A stretch of DNA of 57,491 nt from a virus, in the IMG/VR virus record IMGVR_UViG_3300042525_001082, positions 1-57,491 of that record; one strand, 5' to 3'. Positions 39,100 to 47,677 of the stretch are shown piece by piece (within the stretch, counting starts at the first letter, position 1; each line of letters starts with the position of its first letter). The notes beneath the pieces were generated by a model. That model saw only the letters and a list, made by a program, of their open reading frames with translations, was not told the origin of the DNA and searched no databases. Made by a program: the position numbers and the translations under genes.

Positions 39100-39182
39100 A
39101 AAATATTTTCAGAAAACGCTTGACATATTCTGGATATCTGTACTATATTAATTGTAAGGATAAAACACAAGCAAAGGACAAA
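39098..39182 (+). repeat. Copy 2 of the 85-bp exact direct repeat with promoter
   Basis: It is identical to 38171-38255, with TTGACA at 39120-39125 and TATATT at 39144-39149. It starts inside the stop of the preceding gene. Confidence 0.95.
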
Positions 39183-39193
39183 GGACAAAGACA

Positions 39194-39877
39194 ATGACAA
39201 CCGCATCACCCGCAAGAGAATTAAAGAAAGCACTCAAAAAAGAGTTCCCCGGCATTAAATTCACGGTTAACACCACAAGATATAGTGTCGATGTCAGATG
39301 GGAGATAGAGCTTAAAACAGAAGCTACAGTCGCAAAGGTTGATGCAATAACAAGTAAATACGATACAGTTCAGATTTCTGGTAGCACGGTTTATTTTAAT
39401 GTTCGATATGAAGGGTACGGGATCAACCTATATCCCACATATACAAAAGAAAGAGAAGAATGGGCGATGAACCTAACAAAAGCCAATAATAGCGAGATGG
39501 TTTGGAATGGAGCGAGAGGAACTTTTGACAACTTCTTAGGAAAAGAAGACCGTGCCACAACAAGACAATACTACGAATACCTTAAAAACGGGGTTGAGCT
39601 TAAAGTGGAATCTACCGTGACCGACACAGACGAAGCAAAAACACCCGACAAAACGGAATCCACCTCAGTATCAGTCGAATCAACAACGGAGTCCAACCTA
39701 GTTCAATTCTCAACATTCAAAAAAGCCACACCCGCACCGACACCCCAACAAAACCCCGATGACGTTTTCTTCTCTGAAATCTACCAAGCCTGGGTTAAAA
39801 AGTTGATAAATAATGGGGAGTTTAATAAAATCAAGTCCTTTGAGGATTGGTACGCGATCGCTATTCAGGTTCTGTAA
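39194..39877 (+). CDS. Protein with LPD29-like N-terminal domain (227 aa)
   Basis: The N-terminal 100 residues (ARELKKALKKEFPGIKFTVN, YSVDVRWEIEL, VAKVDAITSKYD) resemble the LPD29 domain found in large polyvalent phage and plasmid proteins. A Thr/Ser/Glu-rich linker (residues 135-175) and a helical end follow. LPD29 has no firm function. It sits in a promoter-gene-hairpin cassette. Confidence 0.6.
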   Translation: MTTASPARELKKALKKEFPGIKFTVNTTRYSVDVRWEIELKTEATVAKVDAITSKYDTVQISGSTVYFNVRYEGYGINLYPTYTKEREEWAMNLTKANNSEMVWNGARGTFDNFLGKEDRATTRQYYEYLKNGVELKVESTVTDTDEAKTPDKTESTSVSVESTTESNLVQFSTFKKATPAPTPQQNPDDVFFSEIYQAWVKKLINNGEFNKIKSFEDWYAIAIQVL

Positions 39878-39899
39878 ATCAACCAGCCAATAAACAAGC

Positions 39900-39918
39900 C
39901 ACCGGATCAAATCCGGTG
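39900..39918 (+). terminator. Hairpin after the LPD29-like gene
   Basis: CACCGGAT and ATCCGGTG pair perfectly around CAA. With its upstream flank it copies the 38815 hairpin. Confidence 0.65.
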
Positions 39919-39957
39919 ACTGCGACAAATACACCATATTAAATAGGGACTAAAACA

Positions 39958-40137
39958 ATGATCAAAGTTGAAGACATTAAAGAATATCAAATCAGTAACT
40001 TAAACTCACAGTTACCAATCCTAAGAGTGAGAACAATTTACGGGAAAACAGAAATCTACACAGGGAATCGAGCTATTAAAAACCTAAAAATAATCAAAGA
40101 GGTTTTTGACAGAATCGAGCAGGAATTAAACCATTAA
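39958..40137 (+). CDS. Small hypothetical protein (59 aa)
   Basis: The product starts MIKVEDIKEYQISNLNSQLP and ends with KEVFDRIEQELNH. It looks like one beta-sheet and a C-terminal helix. Family not recognised. A strong terminator follows. Confidence 0.5.
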   Translation: MIKVEDIKEYQISNLNSQLPILRVRTIYGKTEIYTGNRAIKNLKIIKEVFDRIEQELNH

Positions 40138-40142
40138 CTACC

Positions 40143-40173
40143 AAAAAGGCACGGGTTTAAATCCGTGCCTTTT
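40143..40173. terminator. Terminator between convergent small genes
   Basis: AAAAAGGCACGG pairs with CCGTGCCTTTT over an 8-nt loop. It lies between a plus-strand stop and a minus-strand stop, so it serves both. Confidence 0.85.
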
Positions 40174-40179
40174 AAGCAT

Positions 40180-40320
40180 TCAATTCCAAATCCCAGATAA
40201 GAATAATTCCTGTTCCTCAATCAACTTCCATTCCTGCCTATTCTCAACTAACCAGTTAATAGTCGCTGCGCATGCTTTCAATAATTTGTTTAACGCAGAT
40301 TTGTTGATTTTAATAGTCAT
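40180..40320 (-). CDS. Small hypothetical protein (46 aa)
   Basis: The frame starts MTIKINKSALNKLLKACAAT and ends LFLSGIWN. It is helical with a basic start. Support comes from its fit between a terminator and the following minus-strand gene. Confidence 0.4.
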   Translation of the reverse strand: MTIKINKSALNKLLKACAATINWLVENRQEWKLIEEQELFLSGIWN

Positions 40321-40329
40321 ATTTGTGTC

Positions 40330-40773
40330 CTAATAAAAAGAAGATAAAATGATATTTGCTGCAATAAGTAAGATTGTAAAACACAATATTCTACTTGCCC
40401 ATTTTGCTATATCCGCTTTTTCATCTCTCAATGTCTCAAGCTCTTTTAGTGCTTCTATCCAAGTTTTAGTAATAATTAATCGGCAATCCTCATCGGTATC
40501 ATAGTAGTTTTCTTTCATCAGCAAACCAGGTGGAGTCATCCCTCCTGCTGCTTTTGGATGTAACCCTAAATAACTTAAACCTACTGTTATAACGAGAAAA
40601 ACGCAAATTACAGTTTTAACGTTATTGGGCGAGTCTGGCAAATTAAACAGAGACAAAATACTGGTGACAAAGATTATCCCTAGCTTTATATCAAGCCTAC
40701 TTATGCTTTTATTAACTAATTTTATGTGATATTTTGTGTAACTATATATTAATTCAATATTCGTGTGTTCCAT
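40330..40773 (-). CDS. Membrane protein (147 aa), possible Pycsar/SLATT-like effector
   Basis: Three hydrophobic helices lie near residues 31-46, 56-73 and 127-145, with a soluble helical segment (LIITKTWIEALKELETLRDE) between the last two. An N-terminal helix followed by two helices and a third late one recalls the membrane effectors of Pycsar/CBASS and SLATT families. No cyclase is seen nearby, so this is weak. Other small membrane families could fit. Confidence 0.45.
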   Translation of the reverse strand: MEHTNIELIYSYTKYHIKLVNKSISRLDIKLGIIFVTSILSLFNLPDSPNNVKTVICVFLVITVGLSYLGLHPKAAGGMTPPGLLMKENYYDTDEDCRLIITKTWIEALKELETLRDEKADIAKWASRILCFTILLIAANIILSSFY

Positions 40774-40941
40774 TCTAACCTCTTTTGATTTTAACTATTG
40801 ATCCACCACCCGGTTTTCGCGTGTTACGGGGTGATTAGGCTCTTTGGATGGCAGCCCCACAAAAATCCCTTACAAGAATAAGCCTAGACACCGGACACAC
40901 AGGGACTTTCAGGGATTTCTAAAAATTCTTTTAGAAATCGC

Positions 40942-40970
40942 TTGACAATTCCTATGGTTCGAGCTATAGT
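40942..40970 (+). promoter_or_regulatory. Promoter for the 41059 gene run
   Basis: TTGACA (40942-40947) and TATAGT (40965-40970) are 17 bases apart. The flank TTTTAGAAATCGCTTGACA resembles that of the 85-bp promoter repeat, so it is a diverged member of that set. Nothing else is seen in 40774-41058. Confidence 0.7.
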
Positions 40971-41058
40971 TAAAAAGTAGAAAACATAAAGGAAACGGCT
41001 GGCTACCCTGCAAAAGTCACCAACCGAATCCCTCCACCTAACACAAGGCTTAAATATT

Positions 41059-41694
41059 ATGTTACACCAAACGAACCACTTAGTCAAACCCGAATACAGA
41101 AACAGAATAATTGTAGCCCAGGTTTTGACTTGGGACAATTACGGACAACAAGAGGTGAGACCGGAAGATATCACACAGATGGCGATCAGCGATGGGATCT
41201 TAACCTACCGACTGGGGGCGAAAGCCCACCCCATAGGGGTTGATCAGTTCGACCGCTTCTGGAAAGCGATACAAGAAGCTAAAAAAGCCGAAGCCCAGAA
41301 ACAAGCCCAGAAACAAGCCCAAAAACAAGCCCAAAAACAAGCCCAGGAAGCAGCAACCGAACCCGAATGGAAAATTGAACACTCCTTTATAGACTTCGAT
41401 GATACGGAAGTAGATGTAGTAAGCCGAACAATCAACGGGGTCAAAGAAACCCGGATGATGTGGAAGGAAGACACACTTTACGACCTGGACTTTGCGATCC
41501 GCACAAGCTCAGGTGTGGTGGTCAAAGCCTCCTGGAAGTATGGACACCGCAATTCATGGTTAAACGCCTACCGAGGCCTCTGGACAGCCCGTAACCGCCA
41601 ACGGAACGCGGAACGGGACGCTATTGAACGGATGGAAGCCGAACACGACGATGCCCGATCCTACTGGGAAATGGCAGACGCAGCATCATATTAA
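41059..41694 (+). CDS. Hypothetical protein with QAQK repeats (211 aa)
   Basis: A soluble N-terminal part is followed by four or more QAQK repeats at about residues 78-97 (coded by tandem 12-bp units) and a C-terminal helical domain ending in a charged helix. Family not recognised. A GAGGGG/CCCCTC hairpin follows. Confidence 0.6.
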   Translation: MLHQTNHLVKPEYRNRIIVAQVLTWDNYGQQEVRPEDITQMAISDGILTYRLGAKAHPIGVDQFDRFWKAIQEAKKAEAQKQAQKQAQKQAQKQAQEAATEPEWKIEHSFIDFDDTEVDVVSRTINGVKETRMMWKEDTLYDLDFAIRTSSGVVVKASWKYGHRNSWLNAYRGLWTARNRQRNAERDAIERMEAEHDDARSYWEMADAASY

Positions 41695-41696
41695 GA

Positions 41697-41717
41697 TCCG
41701 AGGGGTGAAAATCCCCT
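41697..41717 (+). repeat. Intercistronic hairpin, copy 1
   Basis: A 21-base block with AGGGG/CCCCT stem lies just after the stop of the upstream gene. It is repeated at 41911-41931. Confidence 0.7.
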
Positions 41718-41744
41718 CAATAATTAACCCTATTAACTGAAACC

Positions 41745-41906
41745 ATGAACTACAAAGGCTACGAAATCACAACGGAACAAGTCAAACAAGGGTTTGTGTT
41801 CTCCCAACCTACCTACTGGATTGTTTATGTTGACGGTCAACAACTGCCAAACCAGTTCGACTCAGAAGAAGAAGCAATTGATTGTGCCAAGTTCTTTATT
41901 GACTAA
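41745..41906 (+). CDS. Small hypothetical protein (53 aa), paralogue of 9327-9494
   Basis: The product MNYKGYEITTEQVKQGFVFS, then IVYVDGQQLPNQFDSEEEA, matches the layout of the 55-residue protein at 9327-9494. It is framed by two copies of the same hairpin. Confidence 0.6.
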   Translation: MNYKGYEITTEQVKQGFVFSQPTYWIVYVDGQQLPNQFDSEEEAIDCAKFFID

Positions 41907-41910
41907 ATAA

Positions 41911-41931
41911 TCCGAGGGGTGAAAATCCCCT
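41911..41931 (+). repeat. Intercistronic hairpin, copy 2
   Basis: It is identical to 41697-41717 in its stem-loop block and follows the small gene. Confidence 0.7.
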
Positions 41932-41983
41932 TCAATACAACTAACAGCAAACCAAAGGACAATTAACCAAAGGACAATTAACC

Positions 41984-42868
41984 ATGACATCTCAACAATC
42001 TGAAACCGAATTTCAACCAATCAAATACCCCAACGGGTTAACCGTAACCAAGTCGATGACAACCCCATCAAAACCAGGCAAGAAACCCCGCGAGGTTTGG
42101 ACTGTGACAGGGTTAACGCTTAACGAATACCGTGATGCACTCTACGACCTTGGTGGTCGCCCCTATCCCCGTAGCTCAAAGCATAATTTCAACTTCTGGG
42201 ATGACCCCAATAGTGATATCGCAGCGTTAAACGATAGCGATAAAACATCCTTTGCCGAACAGCAAGAGGGAATGAAAAAACGGGCGGTAGCTCGTTCAGA
42301 GCGATATAAGGAGTTAGCTCAAAAGAACTCCGATAAATCAAACGCTTATTATCAGACTTCTAGTGACGCTGTAGCAGGCATCCCCCTGGGGCAACCCATC
42401 CTAATCGGTCATCATAGCGAAGGGCGACATCGGCGCGATATAGCCCGTTGTCATAGCGCTATGGACAAGAGTGTAGAGCATCAAAAGAAATCGGAACACT
42501 ACGAATATAAAGCAGCTGTCGCAGCCAGTAATGCCGAAAGCCACGGCATTGAGTTTATTGGCAACCGAATTGCCGACTGTGAGGCTAAAATTCGGGCTTG
42601 CGAAAAATACCCAGACACGCAGTTTTATATTCAACAAAAGAAAGAGGAAGAAGAAAAATTAGAATACTGGAAACAGAAGTTCGATGAAGCTGGCGGGTTA
42701 CGGGTTGAGATTAGCAAGATAAAGAAGGGTGACTACATTAAGGTGCGGGGTCAGTGGTACACGGTAATCAGGGTTAACAAAAAGACCGTAACCCATTCAT
42801 GGTTTTATGAAGGCGGAGAATGGAAAAGCCCACACCATGAAATTCAAGAGCATAAAACGGTAGTATAG
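41984..42868 (+). CDS. DUF3560-family protein (294 aa)
   Basis: The middle (RSERYKELAQKNSDKSNAYY, then IPLGQPILIGHHSEGRHRRD and MDKSVEHQKKSEHYEYKA) is the DUF3560 signature, common in phages and plasmids but of unknown function. The C-terminal 60 residues form a short beta-domain (KKGDYIKVRGQWYTVIRVNK). It follows two copies of a CAAAGGACAATTAAC block that hold its ribosome site. Confidence 0.75.
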   Translation: MTSQQSETEFQPIKYPNGLTVTKSMTTPSKPGKKPREVWTVTGLTLNEYRDALYDLGGRPYPRSSKHNFNFWDDPNSDIAALNDSDKTSFAEQQEGMKKRAVARSERYKELAQKNSDKSNAYYQTSSDAVAGIPLGQPILIGHHSEGRHRRDIARCHSAMDKSVEHQKKSEHYEYKAAVAASNAESHGIEFIGNRIADCEAKIRACEKYPDTQFYIQQKKEEEEKLEYWKQKFDEAGGLRVEISKIKKGDYIKVRGQWYTVIRVNKKTVTHSWFYEGGEWKSPHHEIQEHKTVV

Positions 42869-42879
42869 GGCAAAAATAA

Positions 42880-43188
42880 ATGCAACACAGACTGTACGGA
42901 TTAAGAGGAGAGGCATACACCCAGGAATATAAACGGTTGTACACCGAGCTTGCTCCAGAGATCAAAACAGAAATTTTGAAACTCAAGACTTCATCGGGGA
43001 GTTTCACGATCTACGACTTTGGCAGTTTATGTATGAAGTTTGAAATCCCTGCAATAGTGATGGACGACTACCTAAACTCAATTTTCCCTCCTCCTTCTGA
43101 TAGCTTCTTTTGGGGTGCAGGGACGTGGGAGAGACTTCATAGCAATGGGGTCAAAGCCGAAGACATCGGGATAGCGTGGGGTGATTAG
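42880..43188 (+). CDS. Hypothetical protein (102 aa)
   Basis: It starts 11 bases after the DUF3560 stop, so likely same transcript. The product has YTELAPEIKTEILKLKTSSG and GSLCMKFEIPAIVMDDYLNS. Family not recognised. Confidence 0.5.
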   Translation: MQHRLYGLRGEAYTQEYKRLYTELAPEIKTEILKLKTSSGSFTIYDFGSLCMKFEIPAIVMDDYLNSIFPPPSDSFFWGAGTWERLHSNGVKAEDIGIAWGD

Positions 43189-43287
43189 AAAGGAGATGAT
43201 CATTTAGTGCCGCCCTTTTTTGTGGAGGGCGGTGTTTCTATTTTTTGATACAGTACAATTAATTAAACAAAAAGCAAGGAGAAGGCT

Positions 43288-43593
43288 GTGGAAAACAAAT
43301 GTCCCAGATGTGGAAGCAAATCTTTCTATTACAATGGAATAAGAAAGCGAAAAACAGGCGACGCACAGCAATATCGCTGCAAAAACTGCAATAAACAATG
43401 GATTGATGAACCTCTGCCAGGAGGAAGACCTCCTCTATTGACCTCCTACGACGACGAATATTGGTGCCGGAACCATTTAGGCGTTAGAGCCAAAGCCAAG
43501 GGCTTGTGCGCGAACTGTTACGCCACTCACCGAAGAAAGGAGAGGGGAAAAGGAAAACCAGATCCCCTTGAGTCTCTATTAGTTTTAAGTTGA
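43288..43593 (+). CDS. Zinc-ribbon protein (101 aa), GTG start
   Basis: AAGGAGAAGGC precedes the GTG at 43288. A zinc ribbon (CPRCGS at residues 5-10, YRCKNCNKQW near 30) is followed by a second Cys/His site (WCRNHLG, LCANCYATHRR). It resembles InsA-type transposase N-termini and the frameshift tail at 8830-8956. Probably a DNA-binding adaptor. Confidence 0.7.
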   Translation: MENKCPRCGSKSFYYNGIRKRKTGDAQQYRCKNCNKQWIDEPLPGGRPPLLTSYDDEYWCRNHLGVRAKAKGLCANCYATHRRKERGKGKPDPLESLLVLS

Positions 43594-43654
43594 GGATTAG
43601 CCAATAGGAAACCCTGGCATGACCAGGGTTAGGGTGTCTATTTTAGGCGATCGC

Positions 43655-43915
43655 TTATTTCCCGTCACCTAAAACCGCATCCTCTAATTGCTTTAGCCGC
43701 GACTCTATTGCCATGAACCTCTTGCTGTCTGGACTGGGATTGGCAGAATTGATCGCTTCTATCCCTGCTTTTATTAAAAGTTTTAGGGTTCGCCCCTGAT
43801 TGAATTCCAGCATTTTCCCAGGCGTGGGATAACTCTCTAATCCGATTTTCTCCATCTCCTCGTAGATTTCGGGAGGACATCGGAAATTGATTGCTATAGA
43901 AGATTGTCTGTTCAT
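43655..43915 (-). CDS. Ribbon-helix-helix-like protein (86 aa)
   Basis: The start MNRQSSIAINFRCPPEIYEE fits a ribbon-helix-helix fold and the remaining part is a helix-rich, charged tail. It overlaps a HIP1 site near its stop. Likely regulator. Confidence 0.6.
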   Translation of the reverse strand: MNRQSSIAINFRCPPEIYEEMEKIGLESYPTPGKMLEFNQGRTLKLLIKAGIEAINSANPSPDSKRFMAIESRLKQLEDAVLGDGK

Positions 43916-44104
43916 GATGGAATATGGTTTACATTATTTCCCTTATTATAGCCTATTGTTGACATTTTGCAATACATAAGTAAACCAGTAGAGTAAACTG
44001 TAATTATGTAAGAAATACTAAATGCGAATGGTTGCAAAAAAGTAAACAGATTAGGTACTATGCAAGACAGTTTTCTGAATTTTAAAAAAACTAGGAGCGA
44101 TCGC

Positions 44105-44284
44105 ATGAATTATTTTATCATTAAAGCTAAAGGTGCATCTGTCTTTTGGACAGGTACTCAATGGCATCATCCAGCTAAAAGATATAAGTCAAGAAAGATA
44201 GCTGAGAATGCTATCAGAAAAACAACCAATCACTATGAGTTCAGCAGACGAGAAAAAGAAGTAATAGAAATCAATCTTCCATAA
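44105..44284 (+). CDS. Small basic protein (59 aa)
   Basis: I chose the ATG at 44105 (MNYFIIKAKGASVFWTGTQW); an upstream ATG at 44060 would add 15 residues. The start lies directly behind a GATCGC HIP1 half. Product is basic, with one predicted helix. Family not recognised. Confidence 0.45.
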   Translation: MNYFIIKAKGASVFWTGTQWHHPAKRYKSRKIAENAIRKTTNHYEFSRREKEVIEINLP

Positions 44285-44321
44285 AATTCAACCCCGTAAA
44301 TTAACTTTACGGGGTCTGTTA

Positions 44322-44627
44322 TTATTTCTTTTTCTTCCAACTTTTTCCGACTTTATTTAACAAGCCAGGAAACATTCTAGTCCAAAATATTCCCCCTATA
44401 GCAAAAGCAATCATTGTGGCTTTAGTCGGTGGATCACAATTAAAAGGAAACCCACCAGCCCTATTGTCGAAAGTTTTATAACCAACAATATTGTCATCGT
44501 CAATATCGGCAGTTTTAGTAACTAGCCTTAACCAATTAATAAATAATTGAGGATCGGATTCAAAAACCATTTCAACAATCCGATCCTCAATCAATCCCAA
44601 CTTTTTCGCATCCATCATTTTTACCAT
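44322..44627 (-). CDS. Hypothetical protein (101 aa)
   Basis: The first ATG overlaps the stop of the methyltransferase gene, so it is coupled. One weak hydrophobic segment (MIAFAIGGIFWTRMFPGLL) lies near the C-terminus, which ends in four Lys residues. Family not recognised. Confidence 0.5.
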   Translation of the reverse strand: MVKMMDAKKLGLIEDRIVEMVFESDPQLFINWLRLVTKTADIDDDNIVGYKTFDNRAGGFPFNCDPPTKATMIAFAIGGIFWTRMFPGLLNKVGKSWKKKK

Positions 44628-45172
44628 TTAGAAGTTTGACAAACGGTTCCCCAACCCTCAAAAACTACCTCAAATCTTTGAGGTTGCAATCCAAAATAAA
44701 ACAGAGTTTGGGAGAACCTGTTTTGGTCTTGTTTTTTTCCTTCCGCCGCCCGTTTGGGACTGTAGAATGTGAGTCGGGTTGAGGGTAGGCAGAAGCGATC
44801 GCACCGATTCAAAGCCTTTTTATACCAGGCTGTACTGTTGTCAGTATTGGTTAACAAGAATGCTTCCGCTTCCGTCTCGTTCAGGGTTTGAATTAATTTG
44901 TCAACAACCTTCTCAACAAATCCCGCGCTGTAGGGAGGGTTTAACCAGAGTGTCTTAGCCCGTCTCCAGTTCTGTTTAAATCCATCATCTTGAATTGTGA
45001 ATATCTTTTGAGCTTTAATAATTTGATTGGCTTGTTCACAGCTAAAAGGGTCTAATTCAGGAAATCCATAAAACTCATGGACTAAATCAATCAAATCAGA
45101 CGGGGTATAATTTTCGTTTGAATCAAGAATTACGGGTTGTGTTTCAAACAGACAAAGTTGTTGTATAATCAT
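44621..45172 (-). CDS. Phage N6-adenine DNA methyltransferase (Dam-like)
   Basis: The product (183 aa) has the phage Dam-like layout: ELDPFSCEQAN (Asp41) for AdoMet binding and LWLNPPYSAGF with the catalytic NPPY (78-81). The sequence QLCLF at residues 5-9 fits a sliding-clamp binding motif. It methylates adenine in an unknown site and may protect DNA or mark it for regulation. No restriction enzyme is nearby. Confidence 0.82.
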   Translation of the reverse strand: MIIQQLCLFETQPVILDSNENYTPSDLIDLVHEFYGFPELDPFSCEQANQIIKAQKIFTIQDDGFKQNWRRAKTLWLNPPYSAGFVEKVVDKLIQTLNETEAEAFLLTNTDNSTAWYKKALNRCDRFCLPSTRLTFYSPKRAAEGKKQDQNRFSQTLFYFGLQPQRFEVVFEGWGTVCQTSKW

Positions 45173-45330
45173 TGTTGTTTACTCCTTTTGTGTTTAAAAG
45201 TATCTGAGATGCTCTACAAACTCAGATACTTTTTCTTTATTATAAAGTATTAGAGATTTTTTGGCGGTTTTGCTGTGTTTATTCTATCATTATTAGTGAT
45301 AAAATAGTTTTTAAAATTGAGGAAGTAAAA

Positions 45331-45498
45331 GTGACAACAGAAACAGCACCAACGGAAATAGCTGCGCCGTCGATTGTGGGATATTTACTCGACAATCAAG
45401 GGAAGACAATTAAGTGCAAAGCAACGATAAACTCAAAGGGATATATAGTTTTTTATCCCGTGGACGAGGAGTGCGATCGCAATGCCAACAACGACTGA
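45331..45498 (+). CDS. Small hypothetical protein (55 aa), GTG start
   Basis: GAGGAAG lies 5 bases before the GTG at 45331. The product has a Thr/Ala-rich start and a small beta-domain (GYLLDNQGKTIKCKATIN). Its 3' end (45480-45506) resembles 45630-45656 (about 22 of 26 bases). Confidence 0.5.
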   Translation: MTTETAPTEIAAPSIVGYLLDNQGKTIKCKATINSKGYIVFYPVDEECDRNANND

Positions 45499-45549
45499 TT
45501 ATGTTAATGTTTTCGTGTTATAATAATATTGGTGGAAAGATTCTCTCTT

Positions 45550-45581
45550 AAAGCTACCCGGCATCCGCTTGGTGGCTTTTT
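45550..45581 (+). terminator. Terminator after the 55-aa gene
   Basis: AAAGCTACC pairs with GGTGGCTTTT (one bulge) and ends in a T run. Confidence 0.7.
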
Positions 45582-45653
45582 GTTTTATGGGTTTGGGTGT
45601 TAGAATATTATTGGAGAGATCAGAGGGAGAAATGCCAACGACAACTGATTGTG

Positions 45654-46676
45654 TTAGCTCCGATTGTAGAATGGTGATAAATAAACCGAGGGATGAAACG
45701 GAATTAAATCTATCCCTGGTTTAAAAATATATGGAATATTTCCCACACCCGTACCTTCAGGAACTATTAAACTGTTACCATTTAATAATCCAATCATTTT
45801 AGAATTAATATCTAATTCGGTATTTAAGTGTAATTTTGTTTTTTCAAATAAACTACCATTATTTTTAATTTTAATACTCCATAATCCCGTAGGATATAAA
45901 GCTAAAATACTACCATTACCTAATAATGAAACACCTTTACAAGTTGCATCATTTGGGTCAATACTATTTGAATTAATCAAACTATTTGAAGCATAATCAT
46001 AAACCAAGCATTTATTGTTATATCCAGGCTCAGGAAATAAAATCAATAATTCATCAACTGTTATTATTGCATGGGAATATCTTTTATAATTTGTCAATTC
46101 AGAAATCTCGGTTAAAACTAAACTTCCTAAATCTAATATCGCAAATGCTTTAGTTCCTGCAATCAAAAATATTTTACCATTGGGCAATAAATATGCCCCG
46201 TTATAAGCGGGTGTAGAACCTCCTGAGAAAACAGTTGTAATCTTTTGAACACTATCATCTAAAGGATTATAAATCGCTGCATACAAGGCATTGTACGGGG
46301 GAAAGAACACTCTACCATCGGGTAATAAAGTCCCCCCCAAATATCTGTTAGTTGTGACTGTGATTATTTCTTCCTCCCATGTTGAGGTGATGTTGAAAGT
46401 GTTTGCTTGACTGTTATAAATTAACGGTTGTTTCCAATTTCTAGGGGGGAAAACAATTGTTTTTTTATCAGCACATAAAACACCTTTCCCATAACTAGGC
46501 GAGTTGGTCGCATATTCATGGTTAGCAAAGTCTTGACCCCTTGAATTTGTCAAAGGGTTGTATATTGCATAACCCCATGTTTTCTCGGTGAACTTGCAGA
46601 AAACATTACCATCAGCAAGTAAAACCATGTTATCAATTCTTTTTAAAAAAGCACCTGAATCAGCAACAAATAACAT
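45654..46676 (-). CDS. Beta-propeller-like virion protein (340 aa)
   Basis: The protein is made of repeating beta segments with the pattern LLxDGxV/I-F and IYNPLxxS (for instance LLADGNVFCKF, LLPDGRVFFPP, LLPNGKIFLIAG). That pattern is typical of Kelch/galactose-oxidase-like beta-propellers. It ends LSPFYNRS. The neighbour at 46682 has the same architecture and ends LSAFYNRG, so they arose by duplication. They are probably receptor-binding tips. Confidence 0.6.
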   Translation of the reverse strand: MLFVADSGAFLKRIDNMVLLADGNVFCKFTEKTWGYAIYNPLTNSRGQDFANHEYATNSPSYGKGVLCADKKTIVFPPRNWKQPLIYNSQANTFNITSTWEEEIITVTTNRYLGGTLLPDGRVFFPPYNALYAAIYNPLDDSVQKITTVFSGGSTPAYNGAYLLPNGKIFLIAGTKAFAILDLGSLVLTEISELTNYKRYSHAIITVDELLILFPEPGYNNKCLVYDYASNSLINSNSIDPNDATCKGVSLLGNGSILALYPTGLWSIKIKNNGSLFEKTKLHLNTELDINSKMIGLLNGNSLIVPEGTGVGNIPYIFKPGIDLIPFHPSVYLSPFYNRS

Positions 46677-46681
46677 AAAAT

Positions 46682-47677
46682 TTACCCTCTATTATAAAAA
46701 GCACTTAAACAAACTTCTTTAGGTAAAGTCCCTAATGAACTATCCCAAATTGTAAAACCATTGTTATCTAATGCTGTACCATTGGTACAATAAAACATTT
46801 TTCCTGATGGTAGCATAACCATACCTTTAGGATTTTGCTGCAATGTCGGCATGGTGGTATAGCCAACATTAGTCAAAACATTATTTGTGATATTGTATTT
46901 ATTTATTTGTGTGACATTAGCTAAGAAAACATCACCATCAGGAGAGATTCTAACAAATGCAACTGGTTGCGTCCCGGTCATCCCCTCTTGGCCAATTATT
47001 TTTTTACTGTATATGTCAATTAAATTCAACCCAAAAGCATTACCAAAAACAGCTAATCCTCCATCATAAAGTAATGAACTTTTTGATGCTTGGTCACCCG
47101 CAAATCCATTTAAAGATATTTGCTCCCAAACATTATTAAATGGGTTGTAAATATAACAGGTTTGTGTCTGACCATCCGCATTGATTAATAATAATTTACC
47201 ATCAGGTAATAATGTTGTTGATATTGGTGATTGAGTCAGCAATACTGACGGAATGTTAGGAAAGTTTTCTAAGTATGTAGTTTTTGGGTTAAAAACACCG
47301 AATCTGTGAGTAGTATAGTTACAAATAGCAACTTTTCCATCACGCATTAATGATGCACCGTTGACAGCAAAAGTCCAATCATTAAGTGTTTGATATGTTC
47401 CATCTTCATTGACCAATAACCAACTTCTTCTATTTGAAAATGAAACTCCACAAAAAAGCATTCTACCATCTAACAATAAAACCCTTGGGTAATAATCGGA
47501 ATTCGGTAAAACAAAAGTTGTAAAAGTATTATCATCAGGGTTAAAAATATAACCCTTTGATGAACCACCATTTTCTGTTCCACAATAAACTTTACCGTTA
47601 AAATGTAAAACAGCACCCAAAGGTTTATCAGCTATTGCTCCGGTTCCTACAAACGTAAAAGGCATATATACCCCCAA
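46682..47677 (-). CDS. Beta-propeller-like virion protein, paralogue (331 aa)
   Basis: It has the same repeated pattern (LHFNGKVYCG, LLDGRMLFCG, MRDGKVAICN, LLPDGKLLLIN, LPSGKMFYCT) and C-terminal YNRG. A second ATG at 47665 would also serve. It overlaps the next upstream gene by 31 bases. The pair may let the phage bind different surface sugars. Confidence 0.6.
   Translation of the reverse strand: MGVYMPFTFVGTGAIADKPLGAVLHFNGKVYCGTENGGSSKGYIFNPDDNTFTTFVLPNSDYYPRVLLLDGRMLFCGVSFSNRRSWLLVNEDGTYQTLNDWTFAVNGASLMRDGKVAICNYTTHRFGVFNPKTTYLENFPNIPSVLLTQSPISTTLLPDGKLLLINADGQTQTCYIYNPFNNVWEQISLNGFAGDQASKSSLLYDGGLAVFGNAFGLNLIDIYSKKIIGQEGMTGTQPVAFVRISPDGDVFLANVTQINKYNITNNVLTNVGYTTMPTLQQNPKGMVMLPSGKMFYCTNGTALDNNGFTIWDSSLGTLPKEVCLSAFYNRG

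Noticed and set aside
40884-41138. An 84-residue minus-strand frame
   Set aside because: It crosses the promoter at 40942-40970 and the start of the plus-strand gene.
41200-41474. Minus-strand frames with repeated Phe-Leu-Gly-Leu or Trp-Ala-Cys-Phe
   Set aside because: They are shadows of the QAQK tandem repeats in the plus-strand gene.
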